NCBI GenBank assembly: GCA_037952775.1
Contig: JBANAY010000003.1
Coordinates: 558,001 to 622,000, forward strand
Source: Clonostachys chloroleuca
Lineage: Eukaryota > Ascomycota > Sordariomycetes > Hypocreales > Bionectriaceae
Length of the DNA: 64,000 nt
Reading direction: 5' to 3'
Part shown: in pieces, positions 12,370 through 25,400 of the stretch
How positions within the stretch are numbered: position 1 is the first letter of the stretch
Layout: the number at the start of each line of letters is the position of its first letter
Notes under the pieces: model-generated
Database searches by the model: none
What the model was told of the DNA's origin: nothing
Seen by the model: the letters and a program-made list of their open reading frames with translations, nothing else
Translations under genes and position numbers: made by a program

Positions 12370-12894
12370 ATGAGCGAGTCAGAGAACAATGCTGGCCCCA
12401 CGAGGGACTCAAATCTCACATTTCGTGAAATCACTGAGGACAACTGGCGTGCGGTAGCAAATTTAAGCCTCAAAGACGGCCAGACTGGCAACCTGGCACC
12501 CAATGTATGGTCTCTCTGCGAGGCGCACTATGATGAGGATGCGTGGGTGAGAGCCATCTATGCGGATGACACACTCGTCGGAATGCTCATGATGGCAATT
12601 TGGGATGCCGGTGGCGCATACTACATCTGGAGATTCATGATCGACGGCCGGTATCAGAACTTGGGCTACGGCCGACGAGGCGTGGAGTTTGCGATCGCAC
12701 ATATACGGGAACACCACCCGAAAGCAAAGCAGTTGGGGGTGAATTCGACGCCACCTGAGGGGAAGAAAAGCGAGAATCCTACCAAGAATGTAAAGCCGGA
12801 GGATTCCCCTTATAACTTTTACCATAAACTTGGATTTAGGCAGGCCGCACCTCCAGATGAGGATGGGGAGATTCTGATGATGATAGATTTGTAG
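12370..12894 (+). CDS. GNAT-family N-acetyltransferase (spermidine-acetyltransferase-like)
   Basis: A single exon encodes 174 residues. The start MSESENNAG was chosen because the fold (NLTFREITEDNW) begins shortly after it; an in-frame ATG at 12331 adds only 13 residues. The acetyl-CoA loop QNLGYGRRG fits the GNAT Q/RxxGxG/A motif. The order of WSLCEAHYDEDAWVRAIY, LVGMLMM, YYIWRFMIDGRYQNLGYG and the C-terminal YNFYHKLGF resembles bacterial BltD/polyamine N-acetyltransferases more than histone acetyltransferases. The substrate is unproven and could be a polyamine or another small amine. The lack of introns and the bacterial-type motif order are compatible with an old horizontal transfer but do not prove it. 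It lies next to the 3' end of the PNP-NB-ARC-TPR gene. Confidence 0.85.
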   Translation: MSESENNAGPTRDSNLTFREITEDNWRAVANLSLKDGQTGNLAPNVWSLCEAHYDEDAWVRAIYADDTLVGMLMMAIWDAGGAYYIWRFMIDGRYQNLGYGRRGVEFAIAHIREHHPKAKQLGVNSTPPEGKKSENPTKNVKPEDSPYNFYHKLGFRQAAPPDEDGEILMMIDL

Positions 12895-13192
12895 ATATTG
12901 AATTATATTCTATACGGTTGTCGCTAATACCAAAAACCAATTGAAATATCCGGTTTTGGCAGTCTTTGCTTTACGGCTAATAAATATACTATTCCTGAAG
13001 TACCTATGTGCCAATCGAAGGCCTGGTGAGCGCGATCACGTTTCTTAAGGATGATTGGAGGCTTGAGTACATTTGTATCAAGTAGCTTGTAGCTCGCGCA
13101 GGATATGATACGGACTTTGTCAAACTCATTGAACTTATTTCCTCTAATTAAAGGATTCAAAAGCCGATGACAAGGTGCAGAAATAGAAAAAT

Positions 13193-16100
13193 CTAGATTC
13201 TTGATGCAACCGAGACATCCTTGATATTGATAGCATTAAATTCAAACAAAAACGCAAACAAGCCTTGATCGATAGCTTGTTTCCAAAGTGACTCCTCAGC
13301 CGTGTCCCAACATCGAATCGTGATGGAGGGCTGGTCCCCAGGGGGATATCCCTCACTAAAATTGCCACGGGCTGATCCCACGAGCTCCATAGCTTCACTG
13401 AAACGGCATGAGCGCATTAAAGTCAGAGCAAGGCTGTGCATACTTTCGAGAGTACAAGGATGAGTGTCCCCAAGCACTCGCCGTCTGGTACGACCACCTC
13501 CATTTGCAACTCCTCAGCTTTCTCCAACAGCTGCAGGCTTCGATATGTAATAGATAGGTTCATCTTCACTTTCAAGGTTTCTGAATGCTCGTCACCTAGC
13601 GTTTGGCTCATGACTTTTACCAACTCCAGGAGTAGATTCTCTGCATCCGCCCACCGTTCTTGTCTGTGATATGTGAATGCCAGATTTCCCTGAGCAACCA
13701 GCAGATCAAGTTCGTCATGGTCGAATACGCTTTTCATGACTGCGATCAGTTTGGCTTGTAGGTCTTCGGCTTTTTGTAGTTCCCCTTGCTTCTGATATAC
13801 TAGACCAAGATTTGTCTGCGCAGCTAGCACATCAGGATGCTCATCACCAAGATTGTTTTTTCTGGTCTCGATTACCCGTAACAGGGTTTCTTCCGCTTCG
13901 CTCCACCGATTTTGTCCTTGGTAGATTCCTGACATGCTGGCAAGAACCTCCAAAGTGTCAGGATGATCCTCTCCAAGAATCTGCTTCGAATCAGTGATCA
14001 GTTGTGATCCAATTTCCTCAGCCTCCTTCCATCGGCCTTCGCATTGGTATATGAATGCCAACTGAGACTTGATGAACATGGAATTGGTGAAATCATTCCT
14101 AGGAGTTAACGAAGTTCGTCCAAGGGCCTGCAGCAACAGTATTTCCGCTTCAGCCCATCGATCTTGATCCCGGTACAGCAAGGCTAAATCCATTTCGCTA
14201 CTTTGGACATGGGGATGGTCCTCACCTAGCACTCGCTTCCTTGACTCCATTACCTGCAAGCATAATCTTTTAGCCTCCTGCCATTTGCCTTGAGACTGAT
14301 ATACAGATGCTAGGGTGGATCGAGTAACTAGTGTCCGCGGATCTTCATCACCAATGGCTTCTTTTTGTGATATCAGCAGCTCTTCGAGTGTACGCGCTGC
14401 CTCTTTATAACTCTTGTGTGTTTGAAATGCTTTCCCCAAGAGATGCATGGTATAAAGAGTACGCAGGTCCTTTGGTCCAAACTGCTGCTTGAAGCGTTCA
14501 AGAGCGTCTTCGAATATTTGAATGGCGATTGCGCCTTGCCCGAGAGTGTTGTAACATTGACCAATGCTGCCAAGCAAGAATAGTACCTCTGGGTGGCTTC
14601 TTAACTGCGGAATGTCTGCAAAGGCCTTTCCATGGGGAAGAAACGCCGGGTATTCTTTTAAGTTCTCATAGCCTCCTTCTGGGATCAAACATCTTAACCA
14701 GAGAAGGCTACCAGCCGTGATTGCGGTCCATCTGCCACTTTCTCTTAGGTGTTCTTGCACGATGCCTGGAATTAGGGGATGGACGTCATAAATATCCCCG
14801 TCAGTTCGCTTGCTCAAGAATGAATATGCCTTTAATGTGCCAAGCGCTTTCTCAGCGATGATTTCTGATTGCGCGGGCGGGAAAATCGCTCGCGGGATGT
14901 TCTGCGGTGCAATGCAAGCCAAGAAGCCAAGGTAAAAAGCCGCAACCTTGTCCTCTTGTTCTATGCGCATGAAAGAGATCTTCCAGGTGAGGAAAACGGC
15001 GTTTCTCGATTCCCTGTCTCTGTTGGGGTCATTGAAATCCTCCCGCAACAGATCAGTTTGAGAACTGCGGCTCTTTTCGAACAATTCCATGTAGCGTTCT
15101 AGGGAGACGCCGTTTTTTCTGATGAACGCGATAGCTTGAATAATAGCGAGGGGATGTGATATGACCATCTGAAGAAATTTGTCCAGAGCGTCATCTGCTA
15201 ATTCCCGTTCAGTTCCGAAGAGTTTCCGCAGCAGCTGTTTTCCCTCGCAACAATCCATCTCACCAAGTGACCAAGCATCATGAGGAGCTACATCGATAGC
15301 GATCTTGCGGGTTCGGGTGGTGAAGAGAATAGTACCCTGCGCATTGTGGGGGAGATAGTCATATAGTCGACCACCACTGTCATTAGCATCAAAGAGGACA
15401 GAGCTGTCGTCTACATTATCGACAATCATGAGCCATCTGCGTATGGGGTCTTCGCTCAACTTCTTGCGGACGCGCTTGAGCACATGGTCATCGCAATCTT
15501 CCGTTTTTGAAATTTTAAGTTGTAGCGCGATCTCACGATATGATTCCAAGAAACGCTCCTTTGTAAAGGAAGAAACCCAGAAGACGGCTAGAGAGGGATT
15601 GCCCTTGCGGGCTTGATATGCGAACTCGACAGCGGCAGCGCTTTCCCGGTGCCACCGATCCCGTAAATAGCAATTGATGGATGGTTCTGAGGGTCGTTAA
15701 GACAATATTGGAGCCTTTGTAGCAGCTTGTAGCGGCCAGTAAAATGAGGATTTCGGTTGAATGGTAAAATCCATGGAGCTAAAGAGCTGTATTAGCATCG
15801 AAACTAGGCATAATGTGGTGAGAGAATATGGAATAGATGATGAAAGACTTGCCTGGGGTCTCATCGGATTTTGCTTCTTTCTTTGATGAAATTACCTGGA
15901 GCAGCTCTTTTGCATACGCTGCTGCCGTAGCTGCTGCAAACGGCTGCCACCTCTTGTTCTTGTGCGAGTCTGCATAATCACAGATGCCGCGGATAACCAG
16001 GCAAGGGAAGTTGTTCATCAGTCCAGCAGCTTCCATTTCGAAACAAAGAATATTGCCGCCAAGATCTTCGTAGATTTTATCCCGTTCGATTCCGTCTCTA

Positions 16101-16834
16101 ATCAGAGAGTTTGACGACGCAATCGTGCCGTAGTGTACTTGTACCAGATCCTCTTCCGACCGTGGTTCCCTCTCTACGAGCATTTTCTTGGAACATCGGT
16201 CATAGTTGTTGCCTCTCTTGTGGGGATACCCAGATGGGAAAAGGCAGTCCGGTCCGGCCTTTTCACGCCTGAACTTGGCCCTCCTTTCCCCAAGCTGCGA
16301 TAAGTATTCCGTAAACGAACCCTCGTCCAACATATGCTTTCTTTGAACCTCGGACAGGGCATGTAGCAGAGGCCTCCTCGGCTTATTGAAATGGCTGGTT
16401 TGCTGAAATCGTCCATTCGGTAGACGCTTCCCCAGGTCAAACTGCACCACCCCGGCATGACCATGGCTGGGTTGGCTCACGGCAACATCCCCCAGTCTGA
16501 TATCGATATCTCTTGGAATTCCGCCACCAATCCCAACGAGGAGACGATATTTAATGTTAGGAAAATGGCCAGTCATTTCAGAAGCGACAGTGGTGGCAGA
16601 GGCGAGGCCGGGTTCACCAGCCGGGAGGCAAGCGATTACTACATGATGGCTGTGGATTCGGCCGCTGGTATATTGGGCGTTAACCTCTCCTTGGAACTCT
16701 GGTGACTGATGTCTCTCGTCCAGCATTTCCACGACAGCAGCGTATTCGACTGGTAAGGCTGTGATCAACCCGACCGTGTAGGCCTGCGGCGACAGAGCCG
16801 ACTGATCCACTGATGCGTCTGACATGGTGGTCAC
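13193..16834 (-). CDS. NLR protein PNP-NB-ARC-TPR, frame broken at two single bases
   Basis: Exon 1 (15853-16834) encodes a nucleoside-phosphorylase-like (PNP_UDP) domain with VGIGGGIPRDIDIRLGD and CFEMEAAGLMN. A GC-AG intron (15779-15852, donor AG|GCAAGT) leads to APWILPFNRNPHFTGRY, then the P-loop YGIGGTGK, an NB-ARC region, and about nine kinesin-light-chain-type TPR units of roughly 42 residues (GDEHPDVLAAQTNLGLVY type). One base is missing in the P-loop (15641-15644) and another in the last TPR (13489-13492). Allowing for both, the coding length becomes exactly divisible by three, about 1189 residues. In fungi such proteins are NOD-like receptors: the repeats sense, the nucleotide switch oligomerises and the N-terminal domain acts. 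The breaks mean either a young pseudogene or assembly errors. The PNP domain is intact. Confidence 0.8.
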
Positions 16835-17726
16835 AACGCCCTAGACGCGAGACTTGGTGGACGTCATGTCCAAAGAGTCTATTGGAAGTAGTTTGATGAA
16901 TCATGACAGCCCTGGGTCAAGGAAGGGGGCAGTGCATGACTGTGCGGGTTGGCGGGGTGCTCGGGCAGCCAATGTAACGAGTTGAGCTTTTCAGCTGGTA
17001 TCTGGATTGGGAATAGGTTGGATCAACTGTGAGATGTCTTGTGCATTATTATCAACAGTCAGCTCAAGCAGGATTCAGTGGATTGGTCACAAATCGTGAT
17101 CCAACACCCAATCACGTGCTGAGAGACCATTGATCGGCCAAGAGTTAATGTCCCTCGTACATCACGAGACTATGCTATTTCACTAACGGAAATCAATATC
17201 TAGCTGGAACCCAAAACATCGAGGTAGAGCTCCATGCCTTGCGATGCGCCCATTGATGCCATACGCCAGGACAGGAGAAAAGCCATGCGGCCTAGCGACA
17301 CCCATGCTTTAATCCATGGGATCTGCTCGTGGATTTTGGCCAACGATACCTGATCCTCCATCCATCAGCAAAGATGTCGGCTTGGCAAAAGAAAATATGA
17401 TTCATGTACGGGCCCTATTGAGTATGTCAGGCTGCTGATCTCCCAGCATAAATGGTATATGCACATTTCACTTGTGACGAAGACGTCAGCTGGTATCGGC
17501 GTTAACAGCCATACATTAGGTCTACCACCCATACCTCCATATATTACATCAATTTAGTTTTCCTCCGTCCACACTATGGAATCAAAGGGACAGCTTTATC
17601 TATTTAGCCACCCACCTTCTGGAATTGACAAACTTTAACCACTAAAACCTGCTACAAGAGTTAAGCTCTAGAAACAATTACAGCTGATTAAATAATTATG
17701 CTTTTCTAGAAGCTAATATAAATACA

Positions 17727-17771
<45 letters not shown>

Positions 17772-18261
17772 TCTAAATATTACTTAAGTTAACTAGTAAG
17801 ACTTAATAATAGAGAATAATATTTAGAATTATTAATATCATTTATTCGTAATATATTTCCTAGTCTTAATAGCAGCCTGATAGGTAAAAAGTGACCCACA
17901 AGGTTGCTTCTGTATGTTGGGCCGGCTGGTACCTATTAATGGACTTGTTTTAGACAGCAGTCAAGGGGCTGCAGGGCTAAAATGGCATGGCTTACGAGCT
18001 CCGTGGGATGCAGATTAATACCCTGTGCTCCCTCAAACATCTGTGAATAGTCTAGGCGGAGACTCATTTCTTCCCCAACTCGCAATGAGCATAAGGCTCC
18101 AATGGATCAGTCCTTGGGAGCGACTCAAGGCTTGAACATTCTCGAATTTCAGTAGCTAATCACCCAGATGTTACACGACTGCCTCCCAACCCCTCAGCCA
18201 GCCCTTTCAAAAGTAGATGGTCCTCGAGCCATCACCGTTTCTGCCGCCCCGCCGTCCTCGA
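16835..18261. other. Intergenic, includes an AT-rich island with a 40-base A tract
   Basis: No gene is visible. From about 17560 to 17880 the sequence becomes strongly AT-rich and contains an uninterrupted A tract at 17730-17769. That is compatible with the tail of a decayed retroelement, but no element ORF or target-site duplication could be identified by eye. Confidence 0.5.
17730..17769. repeat. Poly(A) tract, 40 bases
   Basis: Forty consecutive A residues stand in an AT-rich segment between genes. It could be a retroposon tail or a slippage-prone homopolymer. Confidence 0.9.
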
Positions 18262-19419
18262 TTAGTCGCCTCCGACGTTGACGTTTGCCAACATGGTCGT
18301 GTAAGCCAACACGTACAAGAACATGTGCGACGAGTCAACGCCCCACCAGATGAGAAAGACGAGGAATAGGAGCACCCAGACCACAATGATGACAATGTTC
18401 ACCCATCGCGCAAACGCCTCGGAAGCCAGGGCCACGAATGGTGCCCCGAAGAAGATGCTCGCGACGAGGCTGGCCCCGGTTGAGAGGAAGTTGACAAGGC
18501 GGCCATGATACCCTTCGGTTTTGCGCATGCCAACAATGTCAATGTCGGTGAACTTGACAAAAAGCCCCTAGTCGCGTCAGCCCACTTCAAGACGCTCAAG
18601 CGAGCACTGCGGCAGAAATCCCGCCAGCTACCTACCAACAACCAGCCAGTCTTGACCTTGTCTTTCATGATGATGGACCTCGCCCAGTCCTCGAACAGGC
18701 GCGGGTTTCTGAGTGCCCTCCACTGCCTGGTGGTCCAAGGATACTGAACCTCGCTTTTGCCTTCCAAGCTGATGTAGTCGAGGAAGACCTTGAGATCACG
18801 GCTAGACATTTTGTTGAGACCAGTCATGAAATGCCTGAGCTGAGCTAGCTTCACTACGGGACGGTTAGGTATTACAGCACAGCATCAATCAAGATCAATA
18901 TCGATATGGGACTTACTGGTGGAGAAGACCTTGCTGATTACCTGCTCCTCCATCAGACGTTCTACGGTTGTATCGTCGCCGTCGAGGATGGCTCTCTGAA
19001 CCATGCCCCAGTCCCGGTCCAGTCTATGCTCAAAGTACGCCTGGGTGAAGGCAAAGACGTCGGAAAAGGCCCTCACACCTTGGTAGTTTGGGTCCCGGGC
19101 CTGGAGCTCACTCACACGGAGCAGGCCAAAATACTCTACGGAGGCATTAGATGGGCCTATTCAGCTCAGGATGCAATCAGGAACCTTACTCGAATTCGAT
19201 TCCAAGTCGGCATTCGTGGAATCTGCGGGAGGAGCTAATCGCTAGTGTTAGCGGGCGGCTAGGGCAAAGCGGGGTGCATTAGGGGCCTTCACTGGGCGTA
19301 TCCGCTGGCAGTTGACCCGCCTCAGCGGCTGATAGCGATCGCAGGGGGGTTGGGCTAGCGCTGTGCCCACTGTCGTTTGAAGGGCTCAACAGCCCAAAGC
19401 TTCGAGCTCGCTGAGCCAT
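18262..19419 (-). CDS. Uncharacterised fungal membrane protein with C-terminal transmembrane helices
   Basis: I assemble five exons: 19293-19419, 19190-19234, 18917-19135, 18636-18853 and 18262-18567, giving 304 residues; every junction keeps frame. The start at 19419 is the least certain point. The first exon is Ser/Pro/Ala-rich and the second is only 45 bp. The middle is soluble and mixed-charge (YFGLLRVSELQARDPNYQG, then DLKVFLDYISLEG). The last 90 residues hold three hydrophobic helices: LVASIFFGAPFVALA, WVNIVIIVVWVLLFLVFLIW and MFLYVLAYTTMLANV. This layout, ending in an alanine/tyrosine-containing helix near the C-terminus, is reminiscent of the fungal DUF6594 membrane domain, but I cannot confirm the family. 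No function is known. It is on the same strand as the NLR but 1.4 kb away. Confidence 0.6.
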
Positions 19420-22400
19420 GAGGAGGTGCTCTCAATTTCCTACTTGTTTGCCTTGAGATGCGGTCTGCTATGTGGAATTTCTGCTGGGCAGAGCCCGATA
19501 TTAATACGTCGGTCCTCCTCTCACTCGAGGATTTCCACAGCTCAAGACCGATGCTGGAGTGTGGCCCAAGTGCAGGAAAAAAACATATTCTACAGCTTCA
19601 GCACAGCCCGCTGACAGCAGGAATGACGACTCTTCTCGGTCAATCAATCGCTCGCCTACCATTAGGCCACAAACCACAAGCAGAAGCAGCCCTACTTGTC
19701 ATATTCGGCGTGTACACCGCCACGTTTTCGGTCACATTTCTCACAGCGTGGAGGGGGCATCCGGCACGCAATTGGAGACAGCGCACCTGTCAGAATTGCG
19801 ATTGTTACCGGCGCTGAGAGCGACCATACAGAGCCCACCAATTTCCAGCAAGGCGACGCTAATCTCACCAATATGCGACATCTCTGACGCATTCGGTCGG
19901 CTGCCTCGGCTCGCTCTTTGATTGATTCAAATGCAGGTAATGCATTGCACTATCAGCCCAAGTGATCTCATCATAGGCGGAGGTGTGGGAAAGCTTCAGA
20001 TTGACTTCTTTATCTATAAGCTGAAGAGAGCCCTACTTTATTGTACCGCATTCCATCCGTTCCAGTCCCTTTCTCTTTCCTTCCCCCACTTCTCCCCTTT
20101 TTGTTTGTCTCCCCTGGATCCAGGCACAGAGGGGTAGGGGAAACGCACAGATCCCCACACACGGCGCTGGCACATTGGATCAGTGTGTATGCTATGTAAT
20201 CCCCTTTGACGTTTGCCTCCAGCAATGATGATCTGTTCCAGCACGCGCCGTATGCCCTCTGCCATTGGTTAATGGTGGCTCCGGGAGTGAAGGGCTGCAG
20301 CACGAGCACCTACCTCTCTGGCTGGTTTGGCAAAGGCCACCCAGGATGCGAAGCTACCTCGGGACAATGACTGGGCCGGGGGGTCTTCAACATCGGGCCT
20401 GGCCATCAATTTCTTGCGGCAGATGCTGATCATGGGCGAGGTGGATGGAGGAAACATGGTGTGCGAAGTTGCGGGTGGCCAGGCAGGCAGTTGGGTGGTT
20501 AAGAGCAATGCGCGGTGGGCAGCTGAGTCTTACAGTTGGAGCTCTGCGTTTGGTCAAGAGCCGATGGATGCATCCTCAGGATCAGATGGGCGAGTGATGG
20601 GTCCGTCAGCCTTTTATGCCCAGCCAGGAATCATATCGATAAAAAGTCGAACCCATATTTCCTCCGATCTGGTTCCGCGGGTGCGAGTGAGGCGAGTTTT
20701 AGGTTCGAATGAGCGGAATTAGAGTCAACATCAGGCGAGATCTCGGGTTGGTGACAAGGGTAGCGACATGGAGGAATCGCCTTCTGCTCGGTCATGCAGA
20801 CCAGTAGGAAGGCATGCTTAGCCGCTCCCTCGCCAGGGAATGGTGTTGATTGGGCTTCTGAGTTACGGCTCGCGAGGGCTCGCGACCAAGACGGCATGGT
20901 CCCCATCATGGAAGAAGCAGGGGCCCTGCTAGCTTGGATATGCCAGACTGCGGGCACTCGCCGCGATGTGATCATCGCTGGAATCGCTCTCCTCCCCGAG
21001 GCCGCCCGCCTCCAAGGCCAGACCCTGCACACCGAGTCCTTCGAGCCCCAGTTAGCGGTTGGAAACTTGAAAAAAACGCTGAAGAGAGAACAAGTTCGCG
21101 CAAGAGATCACATGCGGCGCTCCCTCGTCAACAGGGGCAACAAGTCATGGACAGGACCTTCGCATAGAGTGGAGTGGACGGGGAACCTTGTCATCTGACG
21201 ACATTAGCGAGTTTGGCTATGTTACAGAGAAAAGAGAAAACCTCAATTGACTGGTGGCGAACGTCGGGAAGCCCCGTGAGCCTATATACGCGCTTGGCCA
21301 TGGAGCACTTATCCCGATTGTCTCGCCGAACCTTGAGATTGGCCTGCCGCAAGCTGGACCAGGTGAACGAACTATTTGCATGGCGCAAGGTTCAAAGGTA
21401 GATGTTTAGGGATCCAGGAAGGGCATGACTTAGGCCTCCGAACTCATGCTGCATGTGTGACAGACCCTTCCAGTGGAGAGACTCCATTTAGGAGCCACAC
21501 AGCCACACCTACTAAAACGACAGCGGACGGGCCGATGATACGTGCCCATCTTGGCGGCCGCAGCTATATCGTCTACTGCCAGAGCTACAGTTGTTATCTA
21601 CACCTTCAATCCGAAGGGAAGAGGAGGGAGCGCGTAGAGGGCCGTAAGCTCTGGAGTCTTTCCGCCTGGCGGGCCGTGGCCTACAGCAGGAGAATCGCCC
21701 ACGGAGGAGGATGGTTAGATACAGGGGGGAGCCATGGCATCAATCACCTACGTCAGCGGGGTCTTTCTCACTGCATTACCTGGGAAGCAGTCTGGGTCCG
21801 TCTTTAGCACCGTACATGAACTGAAATCACTTCGGCTGGAGCACGTACCTATTATGCCTAACCCCTCACCCCCCTGCTGGCTTGGATTCAGTAAGGCCGA
21901 CTTGAGTTGAAGCTGGGAACACCAGCGCTCCGGCCCAGGTAGACCCATGATCCAACCATTTCGACTACCATCCCTTGCTATCCCAACAATCCCAGAAGTG
22001 GAAATGAGCACCCACCTTCCCGCCGGATTAACGCATGGCCGACCGTATTGTCCCCCATAATTGAATATAGGTACCTAATCGCGACCGTTATGCCACGTAG
22101 AACACGGTGCCAATCACTCCCTGCTTTCCAACATGATTATTTCAACCGGCAGCTTCACACAACCTGCCAGGCGCTCGCAGATTGCGACCACTGAATGGGC
22201 AATTGTATTTCTTCAATTAGTAATTATATAACCGCTATCACTTTCTCGGCTCATTGCTGTAGCTGCATCCGGTCACCAAACGGACGGATTAGGAAATTCT
22301 CCGGTTCTTATTCATCACGTGCTATCGCCTGTTAGTAAAAAAATAAAATCCGCTTCTTATCGTTTCGATCGTGCGAAAATGTTTCCAATTATGCTAGCAT

Positions 22401-25400
22401 CGAGATTATTCAATAGTTGTATTGTAGTAAATTACCACGGGTCTGTTTTTCGCGAGTGCGCCTGTAAGACCCGTCTTTTTTAGCATCACAAGAATTCTCT
22501 TTCGGAAGATGATACAGACGATGTTGGACATTCTAGTAGGAAACATGAATTCAGTCAAGGTATATTTAACTAATATGAGTCCGTAGGTACTTCAGCTATC
22601 TTAGTGTTGGGGGTTCATGATCAGATTGTTGTTGTCACAAAACCAAAATCTCGACTGATGTTAAAAGATCCTTGGAGCCCTGAGTCAGCCCACTAAACTA
22701 ATGTAGGAACATGGGACGGCAACGGAGATCAAGTTGGTGGGGTAAAAATGAAGGGCCAGATCGAACCGGTGGGTGGGAGCGTGATCTAGATGGACCCATG
22801 GGTAGACCCTACTCGCTAAGGGCAGGCATGCAATGCACCAAGGGCCACCCGAAGTCTCGGGACAGGCTGGGATGCCTGATCAGATCAGGCTCAGCTGGCA
22901 TATGCTTCCCCTCGTTCGTCTCTCCTTTCTCACCCCCTCGTAATCACTGACCCTGTTTCAAGTCATCTAGGCCTTCGACTCCCCAAGCACTCTACCGCCT
23001 ACTACGAGAACTACAGCAAGAAGAGTGCGCACCGATTTACTTCTCCCCCAAACCTACGTCAAAGACGAATGGTGCTCTCCGCTGACAAAACGGAGAAATG
23101 CCCGAAGCTATATCTACTAGTGTACAGATGAGCTGCCACATGGAATGACAGGCGCTACTAGGACGAGAAGAGCCTTGTCATCCCTCTCAGTCTGCCCACC
23201 TGGTTTCCGTCGTCTGTAATCTTTCAGACCAGACTACCTCACCGTATTTCTCTACGAAACCCCCATTTCACTGGAAAGGCATTCTAACAAGTCCAGCATG
23301 ACGCCCAATGCTGAACAGCAGCTCAAGACATTGGAGACCTCTTGACAACATCCTCTCAACTCTCACAAATCCCTTGCCTTCTTATTCACTCGGTTTTCAG
23401 AACAAGCTGTCGCTATTCTCTACGTGAAACAGCCACTCCGTTTACTTTAGCGTTGAACAGCGTGGGGTCGGTCTTCGTGTACGTGTCCTGCGTACTGTCG
23501 GTTGAGCTTCTCATCTGTCGATTGTAACAACATTGCTTCCTTTGTTCTTTCGTTCCTTCGTCTGTCCATTCGTCTATTCTTCCATTCTTCACTCCATCTG
23601 ATCGTCCGTTCGTCGGCCCGTTTTATCCGGTTTCGATTCGTTTCTTGTCGCTGTCGTACTGTCGGAGTGAACAAACAAAAGAAGCTGGAATAGCAACACC
23701 ACTTTTTCGGGAGAAAATCGACGAACAATGCATATGTCGAGCTCGAGGCACTGGGAAAGAACGCATACTTGAGACATTATTCTTCCAAATACCTGAATAG
23801 TTGACGCGTCAGGTGCGTCGTGCCAGGTCCACTTGGGAGTACGCAAAGCCCGCTGATTGAACAAACCGAGTGGCTTCATGACACCCTCCCGCAGCAGCCA
23901 TCTAGTTGCCAAAGTGCATGATTCGCTTGTGAGCAAATTAGGGGGAAAGGAGAGAGATCGCTGCTACAAATCAGCGAACAGTTGCGAGCAGCTGACCACA
24001 GGCGCGAAGCTGCTAGCAGCCATCTTTTCACCAAGGGCCACAATAGCACTTGTTACCAAGGCGCCCCAAGGGGTCTGGCTCTGCACGAGAGAGAATATTT
24101 TATACAAAAATCCTGACAAACGCTCATTTATCCGGAGCTTCCTTTTTCCTCTGTTTCAGCAAGGCCTGCACAGCCTCACTCAAAAGGGACACATCATCCT
24201 CGGCGAAATGCTGGGCCGCCTCCGTTCTACTGGCGAGACCCCAGCAATGTCCTAAAGCTTGAGGTTTACGACCCCCATCAACCGCCGCAGAACTATTTAT
24301 GCGGACTGGTCAATGGTTGACGACGACCAACAGCTAGCCGAGGGTAAGTTCAGGTCGAGTGGGGGTGATGCCCATCTCTATGAAGTATTGATCAATCTCT
24401 TGGGCTACAGACATGTGAGACTGGGCTTTCAGCCAAAACGAGAAAAGGAAGGGAAATCTCCGGTAGCAAGCTAACTCATTCTTAGGTAAGATCAGCACAC
24501 AGCAGACACTTGGGTACGAAAAGGAACATTACAGCCTTGTACGATTTGCAGGGTCTACGCGTAGTCTAAAGTCTCTCCTCCTTTTAGGCATAGTAAGGCA
24601 AAACTTAGGGGGTAGCATCCTAAGCGCCCACAAAAGTTGCATCCAGCTGATATCCGCCTGATGGGGTAAATGAGACAACACGCCCCCCTGAGAATCACGG
24701 AGGAGGAGCCTGCACCTGTCGCACCACTCTCACATGCGTACAATGCCATTCCAAACTCTATTACTTTTCTCGACAAAGAACTCTGGAAGGAAAGGCGTTG
24801 CCGCCCAGCTTCGACTGCCCCGATGAGGTTGGGTTACTGACGGACTGGATCGATGTTGCTGAAATGGCGAACGGGGCCTCAAGATAACCAGGGGCTTTTT
24901 GTTATCACGTAACTTACCATGCACACGGAGAAAGATCGGTATTGGTGCGCTTCATTTCATTCGCTAACTTCCACAATATTGTCATGCAACTTTCCAGACA
25001 GGGAAACGGCCTGACGGATCACGATGGGCCACGGCGGAGAGCTCGGAGGGTGTGCTGGCATGATGCAGAGTGAAAGGCACTACGTCCCTTTAAGAGGAGC
25101 ATGCAGTATTCAACGTCACTTGCATAGAGTGTATGTCTGAGCGTCGCTCACCGCTCTCTTGCATTTCTCACCCCACTGGCAGAAGAACGAATTCATCCCA
25201 TCCCATCCCCGTATTGCTCTCATTCAGGGCGAATGGTAGCGTCGCGTCTTATCCACCTCAGTCTTTTTAATACTGTTGAGTATTTAAAAATTTCCTTTGC
25301 TACCAAGCTGCCAGTAGAGTCTTTACTTTTTTTTTTTGGCTGTTCCGCCGTCTTGTGACTCCTTGCAAGTGAGCGTAATCTTATTTGGCTCTCTAGGTTT

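Noticed and set aside
20327..21807. Several 130-140 codon open frames in the gene-poor stretch
   Set aside because: No domain, no splice pattern and biased composition; not distinguishable from chance.
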